This document shows positions 12,081 through 21,520 of a stretch of 64,000 bases of DNA, in pieces. Location: positions 129,323 to 193,322 of the forward strand of contig BDDD01000276.1 in assembly GCA_001972305.1 (NCBI GenBank). Reading direction: 5' to 3'. Positions within the stretch are counted from its first letter, which is position 1; every line of letters starts with the position of its first letter. Source of the stretch: Cephalotus follicularis (Eukaryota; Streptophyta; Magnoliopsida; Oxalidales; Cephalotaceae). The notes under the pieces are model-generated. The model was given only the letters and a program-made list of their open reading frames with translations, made no database searches and was not told the origin of the DNA. A program made the translations under genes and the position numbers.

Positions 12081-12321
12081 CTGACATGTTTAAACTTGCC
12101 TATTTTCAGCACAACTCGACTTGTTTGTTTATATAATCATTTCTTCACATCAACAAACAAGTTAGGTGCTTTCAAAACCAATATTATAATGCAAACTCTA
12201 ACAGTATTTGCTTTATTGATTTAGGAATCGTGTTGGCGCACTAGTTGACGCTTTAATGCATTCATCGGCAATTTTAAGCTAAACCGTCATCGTTTTAAGC
12301 TAGATGGTTGATGCTTATCAC

Positions 12322-12338
12322 AAAAAAAAAAAAAAAAA
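12322..12338. repeat. 17-A tract at the junction of LTR D and Athila fragment E
   Basis: A pure A run separates truncated LTR D from the middle of an Athila reverse transcriptase. No terminal structure is present on either side, so this is a junction rather than an element end. Confidence 0.85.
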
Positions 12339-14454
12339 TCGATCAAATGCTTGATAGGTTGGCTGGTCATGAGTATTATTGTTTTCTCGATGGGTACTCC
12401 GGATACAATCAAATTCCCATCGCTCCGCAAGATCAAGAGAAAACCACATTCACATGCCCTTTCGGAACATTTGCTTACCGACGCATGCCGTTTGGCCTAT
12501 GCAATGCTCCCGCTACCTTCCAAAGGTGCATGATGAGTATTTTCTTTGACATGGTGGAAGATTTTCTTGAAGTATTTAGGGATGACTTTTATGTACATGG
12601 TTCCTCCTTTTCTCAATGCCTTTATCACCTAAAGTTAGTACTCGAAAGAAGTCGAGAGAAGAACTTAGTGCTTAGTTGGGAAAAGTGCAATTTCATGGTG
12701 AAGAAGGGGATCGTTCTTGGACATGTAGTGTCAAAAGAAGGAATTCAAGTAGATAAAGAAAAAATTGAAGTCATCAAGCATTTACCACCACCTCGTAATG
12801 TGAAAGATATCCGAGCATTCCTCGGACATGCTGGTTTTTATCGAAGGTTCATCAAGGATTTTAGCAAGGTCGCACACCCCTTAACTTCGCTCCTTGTGAA
12901 GGATCAAGATTTTGTTTTCTCTGATGAGTGCCTTGTAGCATTTGACCGCTTAAAGAAGGAGCTCACTTCCACTCCTATCATTCAGGCACCCATTTGGACT
13001 GAGCCTTTTGAGATCATGTGCGACGCTTCCGATAGTGCCATTGGAGCTGTTCTCGGACAAAGAATGAATAAACTACCTCACGTCATTTACTATGCTAGTA
13101 GGACCCTTTCCGATGCACAATTGAATTACATGATGACTGAGAAGGAATTCTTAGCTGTGGTCTTTGCTCTTGAGAAATTTCGTTCATATCTTTTGGGATC
13201 ACATGTTATCGTGTATACCGATCATGCTGCGATTCGGCATCTCATGAGTAAAAAGGATGCAAAAGCACGTCTTATCCGGTGGCTTCTACTTCTTCAAGAG
13301 TTTGATGTTCAAATTCGAGACAAGAAAGGAACTGAGAATTTGGTAGCCGACCATCTATCCCGACTTCCCAATCCACCCGAGATCCATGGTCTGATTAATG
13401 AGAGTTTCCCTGATGAGCATATTCTGCGCGTTGAGAGGGAACCATGGTATGCGGACATAGTGAATTATCTTGTCACGGGAAGTGCACCCTCGGATTGGTC
13501 CGCTCCAGTTAGGCATAGGTTTCTGTCGCAAGCGAAACATTATTATTGGGATGATCCTTATCTTTTTAAAGCATGTCTGGATTTAATTTTGCGACGATGT
13601 ATTCCGGATCATGAGCATCGCTCGATTTTATCTTTTTGTCATGATCAAGCATGTGGTAGACATTTCGGCCCGTCCAAGACAGCGGCTAAGGTTTTACAAT
13701 GTGGTTTTTATTGGCCGACGATTTTTAAAGATGCATTTCAGTACTGTAAGGCTTGTGCTTCGTGTCAAGCTTTAGGCCGTGTGACGAAATGAAATATGAT
13801 GCCTTTGACACCGATTTTGACGGTCGAGATCTTTGATGTATGGGGTATTGATTTTATGGGTCCGTTTCCCAATTCGTTTGGGAACTTATACAACCTTCTA
13901 GCTGTTGATTATGTTTCAAAGTGGATTGAGGCGATACCTTGTCGAACAAATGACAACTCCGTTGTTGTTAAATTTCTCAAGGGACATGTTTTTTCTCGTT
14001 TTGGCACCCCACGTGCCATTATCAGTGATCGAGGTACTCATTTTTGCAATCGTTCGTTTGAAGCATTGATGAAAAGATATGGGATCACTCACAAGCTCGC
14101 CACACCATATCATCCCCAAACGAGTGGGCAAGTTGAGGTATCCAATCGCCAAATCAAGCAAATTCTCAAAAAACAGTTAACCCCAATAGAAAGGATTGGT
14201 CCACGCGACTAGTGGATGCTTTATGGGCTTATCGAACCGCTTTCAAGACTGATCTTGGTCAATCTCCCTACCGTATTGTGTATGGTAAAGCTCGTCATCT
14301 CCCGGTGGAGTTAGAACATCGAGCCTATTGGGCCATTAAGCATTGAAATTTGATCATTCCATTGCGGGTAGTCATCGTGCACTTCAATTATCCGAATTAG
14401 AAGAAATTCGAAATGACGCGTATGACAGTGCGAAGATTTCCAAAGAAAAGACCA
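12339..14454 (+). pseudogene. Athila-lineage pol fragment (RT, RNase H, integrase), element E
   Basis: The frame enters mid reverse transcriptase ('[25 protein letters not shown]') and runs to 13792. [16 protein letters not shown], and the catalytic pair as FRDDF where Athila relatives have an FxDDF form. RNase [14 protein letters not shown] and [10 protein letters not shown]. Integrase: an HHCC-type finger around 13640-13770 ([20 protein letters not shown]). After a TGA at 13790-13792 the frame resumes (13796-14212) with the core triad visible: Asp in WGIDFMGPF, Asp in IISDRGTHF, Glu in [10 protein letters not shown] frameshift follows near 14200, and the protein stops matching the family after EKTKAF near 14460. 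Protease, gag and the RT start are absent. An apparent ATG at 12308 belongs to the flanking LTR and reads through the A tract. Confidence 0.9.
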
Positions 14455-14823
14455 AGGCTTTTGTATAGACCTATCTCTCGTTGTTTATCAAGGTATGATC
14501 GTTCAACTCAATGGAATTGTTCAATACAATCTACGATGAGTTTCTATACCCTAAAACCGTTTCTTTATTATATATTCTATTCACTTTTATTTCTTGCATG
14601 CTTTATTTCTTAGTATTTTAAATTCAACGTTTTTAATTATTGTAGTTTTTATTTCTAGTTTTGTTTATTTATTTTAATTTGCATAATTAGGAGTAGTTTG
14701 TTAGATTATCTCAAACATTGGTATACTTCGCCTAGGTTGGATAGATTACAACTAGTTTACGTTTCCCTGCGTTCGACCCGTTACTGCATGATCCGTGCAC
14801 TTGCGGCTATAAATATTAAAACA
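14455..14823 (+). repeat. 3' part of the Athila LTR of element E
   Basis: From the broken integrase the sequence jumps into LTR text that aligns with the reverse complement of 53271-53740 (the LTR of Athila L): shared blocks include GAGTTTCTATACCCTAAAAC, GCGTTCGA(C/T)CC and ATAAATnTTAAAACA. The end, TAAAACA at 14823, corresponds to the L terminus at 53271. The C-terminal integrase, the region after pol and the front of the LTR are deleted. Confidence 0.75.
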
Positions 14824-14899
14824 TTCTTTTTAAATAAGTGAACACTCCTCCATAATTAACCTCTTGTGTTCTTCTTTTAACGTCGGGCTCCTTTTCTAG
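14824..14899 (+). other. End of the aORF intron (3' splice site)
   Basis: T-rich stretch ending CTCCTTTTCTAG at 14899, followed by GCC ATG. It separates the end of element E from the aORF exon. Confidence 0.5.
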
Positions 14900-15880
14900 G
14901 CCATGGGTGACTCCTACTTTCTACTGGAGATGTACAGAGAGGTGGAGGCATTAAATGAGCAGCTCGGGTCCGAGAATGACAAGGTTAGAAAGTCCTTGGA
15001 CGCTGCTCGTGCTCAGCTAGAGAAGGTGCTTAGGGCACAAGAATCGATCCAGGCAAAGAGAAGGGCGGCTCTCGAGGAGTTGGCCATGGAGAAGAGAAGC
15101 AGGCTGGCTGCAGTCAAGCATGGCATCCAACTTGAAGGAAAGTGGAAGGCTTATGCTGAAAAGCTCGACAAGTTTCATGAGCTGGATGGAGCTCGGACAC
15201 CGGCTGCGGTGGACAAAGCAATCCTAGATTTCAAGGCGTCCTCAGAATTTAAAGAACTGTTGGACGCTCGGATCGCAGCAGCGACGGATGGAGCCATCTC
15301 AAACTTCAAGACGTCCTCAGAGTTTCAGGATGCCCTAACCAATGCCGTGGATAACTTTAGGTCCTTGGAGGGTTTTTCCAATGAGGTCCTTAATGAGTCC
15401 TCGGCCCTGTTTCGTCAGGGGTTTTACACCTATCATAACTTGGTAGGTGTCACCCTGAGCTTCCGTTGGACTCCATCATATGTGATCCCTCAGTGACTGA
15501 TTATCACTACCTCCCTGATAAAGTCACCGAGGCCGAGGAGGAAGCTTTTCGGGCCTATGATGAGGAGTAAAGTCATGCTTAGGTACCTGAGTGGCCGCCT
15601 GATGGTCACGACATGGTCCAGTTCACTAATGCTGCTGAGGAGACCAGACATGAGCCTTTAGCTGTGAAGCCTCTTTCGCTTCTCCTAGCCGAGGATCCAG
15701 CTCTTGAGACGATGACTATTGACCCTTCTATCGAACTTGTCATGGATCCTTCTCCTGAGCCTGTGGCTGAGGAATCTCCACCTGTGCCTACTCCTGAGGA
15801 CCCCACTCTTGGGTCCGTAGCTTAGGGTCCCCTAATTCCTCCAATTATAGATGATATCCCCTCAGGGGACGAGACTTAGA
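14900..15880 (+). pseudogene. aORF of Tat element B, exon 3 (coiled coil and acidic/proline tail), broken
   Basis: From ATG 14903 a frame of 197 codons encodes heptad-rich text (EVEALNEQLGSENDKVRKSL) and two repeated blocks with KASSEFKELL and KTSSEFQDAL, ending with EGFSNEVLNESSALFRQGFY, typical of the C-terminal half of plant 'putative gypsy type transposon' proteins. The frame then shifts at about 15490 (TDYHYLPDKVTEAEEEAFRAY), has stops near 15568 and 15580, and continues 15613-15825 as a Pro/Glu/Asp tail. A probable poly(A)-signal region follows (AATGAATGAAATACAA near 15950). Antisense to B's pol, as reported for aORFs of some Tat elements. Function unknown. Confidence 0.6.
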
Positions 15881-17342
15881 TTAGATTTTCCTTTTTTCTT
15901 TCTATCGTGTAACCTTTTTTTTTTATTTTTCATAATGTAATATAGTTTTCCAATGAATGAAATACAATTTTTTTGCATCTCGGACTTATTCCTTTTGAGC
16001 TTTTGTTTCTTGCTTTGCTTTGAATGCTTTGACTTTAATCCGAGCACTTCCAGTCACCTTAGGAAAATAAGCAACATAACTTGTGCTTCACGTGAGCATC
16101 ATAATCCAACTGAGAGATTTTGACTTAGCCTATTTTATAGGCCCTTTATATTGTGGTCTTACAATTTTCAGACCTAGTTACCCCAGCTTTCTAGTCCCTG
16201 TAGGACACTTTGTTTAAAAAGTGCTTAAGCGATAACACTTAATCTTTACGAATTCCTTTGTGTTAGTAGACCAAGTTTTAAGTCTGCTCGGACAAGTTCT
16301 AACGGGTTTGCCGAGCAGGATCTCGTCTGGTCCGTTACATTCTAGACCAGGTCATCTGAGCTTGCAGTCCTCATAGGTACACTTGTTTCAAAGTGCTCAG
16401 TCCAACGAACTTGATTGTTACGAGTTCTTATGGATTTGCCTCTCAAGACACGATATTGGTTTGGTCGGGCAAATTCTCATGGAGTTGCCAACTAGTGTCT
16501 GCTCCCTTGGGAGTCTTATTGCTTCCCTAGAAGTCTTTTGTTTAAAGGTTTTAGATGCTCCTTGGATGGAGTCTCAAGTGCTCCTCAGATGGGAGGCTTT
16601 AGTGCTCCTCTGGCGGGAGTCTTAGGTGCTCCTCGGAAGGAGTCTTTTGTATGTGTAGTTTTTGGTGCTCCTCGGGAGGAGTCTTTGTTGATAAATTTAT
16701 GCGCCGCTCCTCGGAAGGAGTCTTTAGTGCTCATCGGAAGGAGTCTTTCTTAATTTGAAACCTTGGTCTGTCGGAGGCCTTTGGCTGGTATTCATTTTTA
16801 CTCCCTTAGGAGTTTTATGTCTTCATAAGGCTTGGAGATTGGGTCCTGTGTCAGGGCCTGCTCGGATTGCTCTGTTGGGAGCATGGTCAGACATGCTTAT
16901 GTTAAAGCTTCTTGATTGAGGGAGTTGATCGGTGGCTGTTCAGAGGTTTAAGGACATGAACATTGGGCCTCCGGTCCCTTGCAAACTTGGAACTATGCTC
17001 TTGACTAGCACTTTTTGATAAAAAATTCATCTTTATTGATGTTGTTGAATTTTGTACAACTTACAAAGAATCATTGGTTACAAAGAATCATTGGTAGTAC
17101 TTCCTCAGATTCTCGACATTCCAAGCTCTAGGAATCTCCATGCTCCCCAGAGTTTCAAGTTTTAATGTTTCCTCTGGTACCGGTCGTATCTGCTATAACT
17201 GCATTATGTAGGACTAAGTCTCCTTCCTTGAGTGGTCAGGGGTTTACCATTTCTTTGTAGTATCGGCTTACCCTCTGTTGGTAGGCTGCAACCTTGATGG
17301 CGGCCTTATCTCTGAGCTCCTCCACTAAATCAAGAAGGTTCC
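15881..17342 (-). other. 3' untranslated region of element B between pol and aORF
   Basis: No gene is recognisable. Repeated CTCGG/GTCCG-containing text and the hairpin minisatellite at 16545-16750 fill it. In Tat/Ogre elements this zone is hypervariable and prone to tandem repeats. Confidence 0.6.
16545..16750. repeat. Degenerate minisatellite of GCTCCTCGGAAGGAGTC hairpin units
   Basis: Seven to eight units, mostly 20-30 bp (one spacer is longer), each with CTCC-n6-GGAG self-complementarity, for example TGCTCCTCGGAAGGAGTCTT and TGCTCCTCGGGAGGAGTCTT. Loop and flanks vary while the stem arms are largely kept. Confidence 0.82.
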
Positions 17343-18074
17343 TCAATCTTCTTCATTATTTTCCTCACAGAAGTGCACAACCCTTGGTGACTGCACTCCA
17401 ATTTTCACGGGTATCATAGCTTCAACACCAAAACAAATGCTGTATGGGGACTCACCTGTTGGGATCCGAGGAGTAGTTCTAGATGCCCATAGTACACTTG
17501 GTAGCTCCTCTATCCATCTGCCTTTGCTATCTTCAAGACACTTTTTTAAGCCCGAGATGATTTCTCTGTTAATCACCTCGGCTTGACCATTACTCTGGGG
17601 GTAGGCTATTGAGGCAAGCCTATGCTCGATTCTCCATTCTTTGCAAAAATCACAGAATGCTTAGCAATCAAACTGTTTCTCATTATCTGAGACTATTATC
17701 TTCGGGACTCCGAATCTATAGATGATTGATTTCTATAGAAAGCTTTCTGTGTTCTTCTCTGTGACCGTGGATAGAGGTTCTGCTTCCACCCATTTGGTGA
17801 AGTAGTCCACTGCCACAATGAGAAACTTCCTCTATCCTGTTACTACTGGCAATGGTCTGACGAAGTCCATTCCCCACTGTGCAAAGGGCCAAGGAGCCGT
17901 GATAGATGTCAAAGGCTCTGAGGGTCTTCTAGTTATATTAGCATTCCTCTGACACTTATCACATTTCCTCACTAGGTCTATGGCATCCTGATGCATGGTC
18001 GGCCAGAAGTAGCCCTGCCAACAATTTGTTGGACAAGGTTCTGCCCCCCGTGTGGTTTCCACAAACTCCTTCAT
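17343..18074 (-). pseudogene. Integrase of Tat element B, broken
   Basis: Minus strand. 18074-17832 holds the zinc-finger remnant (GYFWPTMHQDA, VRKCDKCQRNA) and the core start (PWPFAQWGMDFVRPLP, with the first catalytic Asp). The segment 17830-17580 is interrupted by stops but retains VSDNEKQF (second Asp). 17576-17343 continues after the Glu (NGQAEVINREII) with LWASRTTPRIPTGESPYS, the conserved Tat integrase motif. The two His of the HHCC finger are not recognisable. The element is dead, but its lineage is clear. Confidence 0.85.
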
Positions 18075-18319
18075 GGACTTCCTTTAGAGCATAATCAGCC
18101 TCCAAGGGAGTCAAACATCTCATCCAAGTAAAAGAAAAGGACCTTTTATAGAGGATCTCATCTCAAAGTTGATATATGTTTGCTCTGTACACCAGTTTTC
18201 TCGCCTCTGAGGGGTCCTCGGGTAAAATTCCGTTCCTTAACGAATTGATAAATGGAGTCATCTAGTTTGGATCCTGTGGTGCATCTATGTCCATCAAGTC
18301 CACTTCTGAGATGGTAGGC
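18075..18319 (-). other. Linker between second RNase H and integrase of B, stops in all frames
   Basis: Degraded pol sequence. Short stretches such as KLVYRANIYQL are readable, but no open frame survives. Confidence 0.5.
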
Positions 18320-18925
18320 CTATCCAGGTAGTCCATCAACATGGTTTGATTTTTCTGTAATTCTTTCGCTATTTGCTAACTTGGACAACTGGTCTGCTCG
18401 GGCATTTTCTGCTCTAGGCACCTTCAAGACTCTAAACACTTGGAAGGCCGACTTCAAACTCTGAATATATGCTAAGTATTTAGCCATGGAATCTTCTCTG
18501 GCCTCATACTCCCTACTCACCAAACCAATTACCAATTGAGAATCACTGGAGGCTTCTATTTTTTGAACCTCTAAGTGCTTTGCAATTGTCAGCCCAGCGA
18601 TCAGAGCTTCCCACTCGGCTTCATTGTCTGTGGCTTTGAATCTGAATCCCAGAGCATACTCCAAGGTCCACCCCTCTGGACTAGTCAACACCAATCCTGC
18701 TCCACTGCCAGAGACGCAGGATGAGCCATCCACGGATAACTTCCATAACCCCTTCTCTTCTTCAGAGGTGTCTTCTTCCATACACTCCGTAAGTGTATGA
18801 TCTCCTAAAAAGTCCGCCAAGATCTGTGATCTTATTGCTGGTCTGGCTTCAAACTTCATGTCATACTCGCCCAACTTGACCGACCACTTGATCAACCTTC
18901 CCAAGACATCTGGCTTTGCTAGCAC
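18320..18925 (-). pseudogene. Second (archaeal-type) RNase H of Tat element B
   Basis: Open frame of 201 codons. KLSVDGSSCVSGSGAGLVL carries the first catalytic Asp, ATDNEAEWEALIAGL the Glu, and ASSDSQLVIGLV the next Asp, in the order of an additional RNase H domain located after the Ty3/gypsy RNase H. Possession of this second domain is characteristic of the plant Tat lineage (Ogre/Retand group). It is preceded by the end of the first RNase H (LGRLIKWSVKLGEYDMKFE). Confidence 0.85.
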
Positions 18926-18928
18926 TTG

Positions 18929-20365
18929 TCATAGTGGTTGGTCAGACAGGACCTTGATGGCATGGGCTTGAAAGTATGGCCTTAGCTTTCTCGTTGCTAT
19001 AATAAGAGCATAAGCATATTTTTTCACTTCTAGATACCTCCCCTCTGCATCATTGAAGGCCTTGCTGACATAGTATACTGGCCTCTGAACTTTCTCCTCT
19101 TCTCTGACAAGCATTGCACTCACCGCGCTCGTTGTTGCCTCAAGGTACAAATACAAGTCTTCACCATCCTTAGGTTTTGATATCAGAGGAAGGGAAGCCA
19201 TGTATTCCTTCAACTTGTCTAAGGCTGCTTGACATTCATCTGACCAAGAAAATAGCTTGGGATCTCTTAATACTTTGAAAAAAGGGAGACACTTCTTTGC
19301 TGACTTTGAGACAAACCTACTCAGGGCTGCTATTCTTTCATTCAACTTCTGTATGTCCCTGATAGTCTGATGAGGCCTCATGCTCTGAATTGCTGAAATT
19401 TTCTCTGGATTGGCCTCTATTCCTCTGTTCCAGACCACGAATCCAAGGAACTTTCCAGACGTGACCCCAAAAGTACACTTGGAAGGATTGAGTTTCATTT
19501 TATATCTCCTTAGAACCTCACAAGTTTCCTCTAAGTCTTTAATGTGGGGACTCCTTGCTGGCGTCCTTACGAGCATGTCGTCAATATAAACCTCCATGTT
19601 TGTCTCGATCTGGGGTTCAAAGATCTTGTTGTCCAACCGTTGGTAGGTCGTCCCGGCGTTCTTTAATCTAAAGGGCATGACTTTGTAGCGCTAAATGCCT
19701 CTATCAATGATGAAGGCCATATTGTTCTTGTCGGGCCCATACATGGGGATTTGATTTTACCCCGAGTATGCGTCCAAGAAGCTTAACATTCTGTATCCCG
19801 AGATTGCATCCACCAACTGATCAATCTTAGGGAGAGGGAAGTGATCCTTCGGGCAAGCTTTGTTGAGGTTAGTGAAGTCAATACACATTCTCCACTTGCC
19901 ATTTGCTTTCTTTACTAGGACCGGGTTCATCAGCCAGTTAGAATAGTACACTTCCCTGATGAACCTCGCTTGTAATAGCTTGCTCACCTCCTCGGCTATT
20001 ACCTGCTGCCTCTCGGGAGCAAAGTTCCTTTCCTTCTGCTTGGTCGGAGGCCTCATAGGATCCACACTTATCTTGTGTACCATCACCTCCGGGTTGATCC
20101 TAGGGACCTCATATGCCGACCAAGCAAACACATCTTTATTATTTATGAGGATCGTTATTAGTTCCTCTTTCTCCACCTCTTCAAGTTGTGATCCGACTTG
20201 GATAATTCTTTCTTCATTGCCCTCCTCCAAAGGCACTTGTACAACTTCTTCAACAGGCTGTGGACGCTTGGGCTCCACATCCCCTCTAAGCTCCACATTT
20301 GCAATGGGAAGTACTTTTTCCTTCCCTTTATCCATTATGGTAGTTTTATAACACTGCCTTGCCAC
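18929..20365 (-). pseudogene. Reverse transcriptase and first RNase H of Tat element B
   Basis: 20365-19757 carries the N-terminal RT: WRMCIDFTNLNKACPKDHFP and LVDAISGYRMLSFLDAYSG, ended by a stop at 19757 where the family continues with a Tyr-Asn-Gln-Ile motif. 19678-18929 continues with PFRLKNAGTTYQR, the catalytic YIDDMLV, KCTFGVTSGKFLGF and then RNase H (DLYLYLEATTSAVSAMLV, RPVYYVSKAF). The typical FGLKNAGATYQR motif is altered. The YIDD box is intact, but at least two stops (19757 and near 19690) separate the halves. Confidence 0.9.
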
Positions 20366-20896
20366 CTATTGATCTCCTCGGACTTCCCCCACGCCAAACC
20401 TTGTTGGGAATTTCATCACTAAGTGTCTCATAGACACTATTGCCTCCATCAAATTCAGACCTGGTTGCCCGAATATAGCATTGTATGGGCTCAGTGTGTC
20501 TACCACAAGGAATGTCATCTGCATCTCAGTCTGACGTGGGGCTGTGCCTATAACCACGGATAGGTCGATGGATCCCAGAGGATGGACCATCTCCCCTGTA
20601 AAGCCCACCAGTGGGGTTTTCATGGGCCTGAGCTGGTCGGTCGGTATCCTTAGTTGATCAAATGCATGCTTCTATAGGATATCCTCCGAGCTCCTGCAAT
20701 CAATGAGAATCCTCTTCATAGTGAAAAGAGCCACTTGATGAGTTACCACCACTAGGTCATCATGAGGGAGACGTACTCCCTCATAGTCTGCCTTGGAGAA
20801 GGATATTACCTCCTCATCTCCACCAGTCTTCAACCTCTTGCTATGCTGATACTGTTGCATAGCAAATGTTTGTCTAGTGTAGGCCTTTCTAGAACT
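20366..20896 (-). pseudogene. Protease region of Tat element B
   Basis: Two open stretches (20860-20672 and 20623-20366) separated by a TAG. ISFSKADYEGVRLPHDDLVV and ILIDCRSSEDIL correspond to the retropepsin entry of Tat elements. The catalytic Asp-x-Gly triplet reads D-C-R, so the Gly is lost. FLVVDTLSPYNAIFGQPGLN is the conserved C-terminal protease motif. Element A is inserted just upstream at 20902. Confidence 0.85.
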
Positions 20897-20901
20897 GTTA
20901 T
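20897..20901. repeat. TSD of element A, left copy (GTTAT)
   Basis: GTTAT is repeated at 40069-40073. Joining the flanks restores element B between its gag and protease reading frames. Confidence 0.93.
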
Positions 20902-20999
20902 TTTAATGACCCAAATTTCCATTAAAGATATTAATTATGGAAAATGATTGCCATTGTGTAAATTGGCAGATAGTTCAAGGGACCCGTAGTATGACCCTA

Positions 21000-21095
21000 C
21001 GCTCGGGGGGTTCTGGGGTTCAGCTCCCCGGTGAGCGGATGGGGGGTCCCGCTGCCCGTTCAGCGGGCGGGGGTTCGGGGGGCAGCGCCCTCGAA
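21000..21095 (+). repeat. GC-rich hairpin module near the LTR start
   Basis: Contains GCTCCCCGGTGAGCGG and GGGGGGCAGCGCCC. In the 3' LTR copy (about 37787-37875) GGGGGCAGCGCCCCC forms a 6-bp stem with a 3-base loop. The module also occurs in the solo LTR at about 35045-35130. It is strikingly GC-rich against the AT-rich surroundings. Confidence 0.7.
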
Positions 21096-21139
21096 AGAAA
21101 ATTTTATTTGGCTATTTGTTTTGGATGAATGTCATGTTG

Positions 21140-21520
21140 AAAGCGTCGATCTAAAAGGCTAAGAGTTGACAAAACTGTCTTAAGCGCCGACAGTTCCACT
21201 TCAAGCGTTGATGCTTGGGTAGTAACGGTCGACACTTAGACCCCTTCTATCTGCCCTTTAAACCAGTGCAACGGTAAATTGGACTAAGCCCTCACACCGT
21301 CGACGCTTAGGGATAAAGAGTCGACGCTTTGGGCAACGGTCGATGCTCTAAATGTAAATGTCGATGCTTTGAAGTCAAGTGTGTCAGTTGACCTGGGCGA
21401 AGACTTAAAGCGGCGACGCTTTGTAAGAAAGCGTCAGCGCTTTAGTCGGGATAGAGGTGAAAAGCTCAGGTCAAGGTCGTAACCGCCGACGCTTAGAAAG
21501 AAAACGTCGACGCTTTGAGC
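21140..21520. repeat. GTCGACGCTT cluster in the 5' LTR of A
   Basis: About twelve degenerate copies of NCGTCGACGCTT in 380 bp, with variants such as GTCGATGCTT, GCGACGCTT and GTCAGCGCTT. They lie in U3, upstream of the putative TATA region near 21735. Confidence 0.88.

Larger units (their letters stand above)
2931..12320 (-). mobile_element. LTR D (chromovirus family of A), minus orientation, split by CACTA
   Basis: Two halves, 2931-3485 and 10821-12320, rejoin across the CACTA element. The left end, read on the minus strand, is the 3' end of an LTR of the same type as 34947-37733: its last 80 bp align with the terminal segment there (CGCTTTGAGCATAAAGT, GGATCGAGGGCGGTACA). The conserved block around the CACTA site (a GGATTGCAATCC palindrome and GTGCACTCTCCGATTACT) matches 22580-22690 and 39355-39470. 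The 5' end of the LTR is missing: it runs into a 17-A tract and element E at 12322. A GTAAC directly left (2926-2930) would be one TSD copy, but its partner is lost. GTTGACG repeats occupy 11708-12080. Confidence 0.75.
2922..14899 (+). other. aORF intron that received the D, CACTA and E insertions
   Basis: The left side has a consensus donor (GTATGT at 2922). The right side has a polypyrimidine tract ending in CTTTTCTAG at 14899, directly before the next coiled-coil exon. All of LTR D, the CACTA element and Athila fragment E lie between them. So the insertions landed in an intron only about 85 bp long before expansion (2922-2930 plus 14824-14899). Splicing of a 12-kb intron is not claimed; the aORF is dead by other lesions. 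Confidence 0.5.

Noticed and set aside
15881..17342. B's missing 3' LTR looked for between pol and aORF
   Set aside because: No sequence resembling 41816-42323 is found there. In Tat elements with an aORF the LTR follows the aORF, which places it left of this window.
21140..21520. CRISPR-like array reading of the GTCGACGCTT repeats
   Set aside because: Repeats are short and degenerate, spacers vary from a few to 40 bp, there are no cas genes, and the sequence is a plant LTR.
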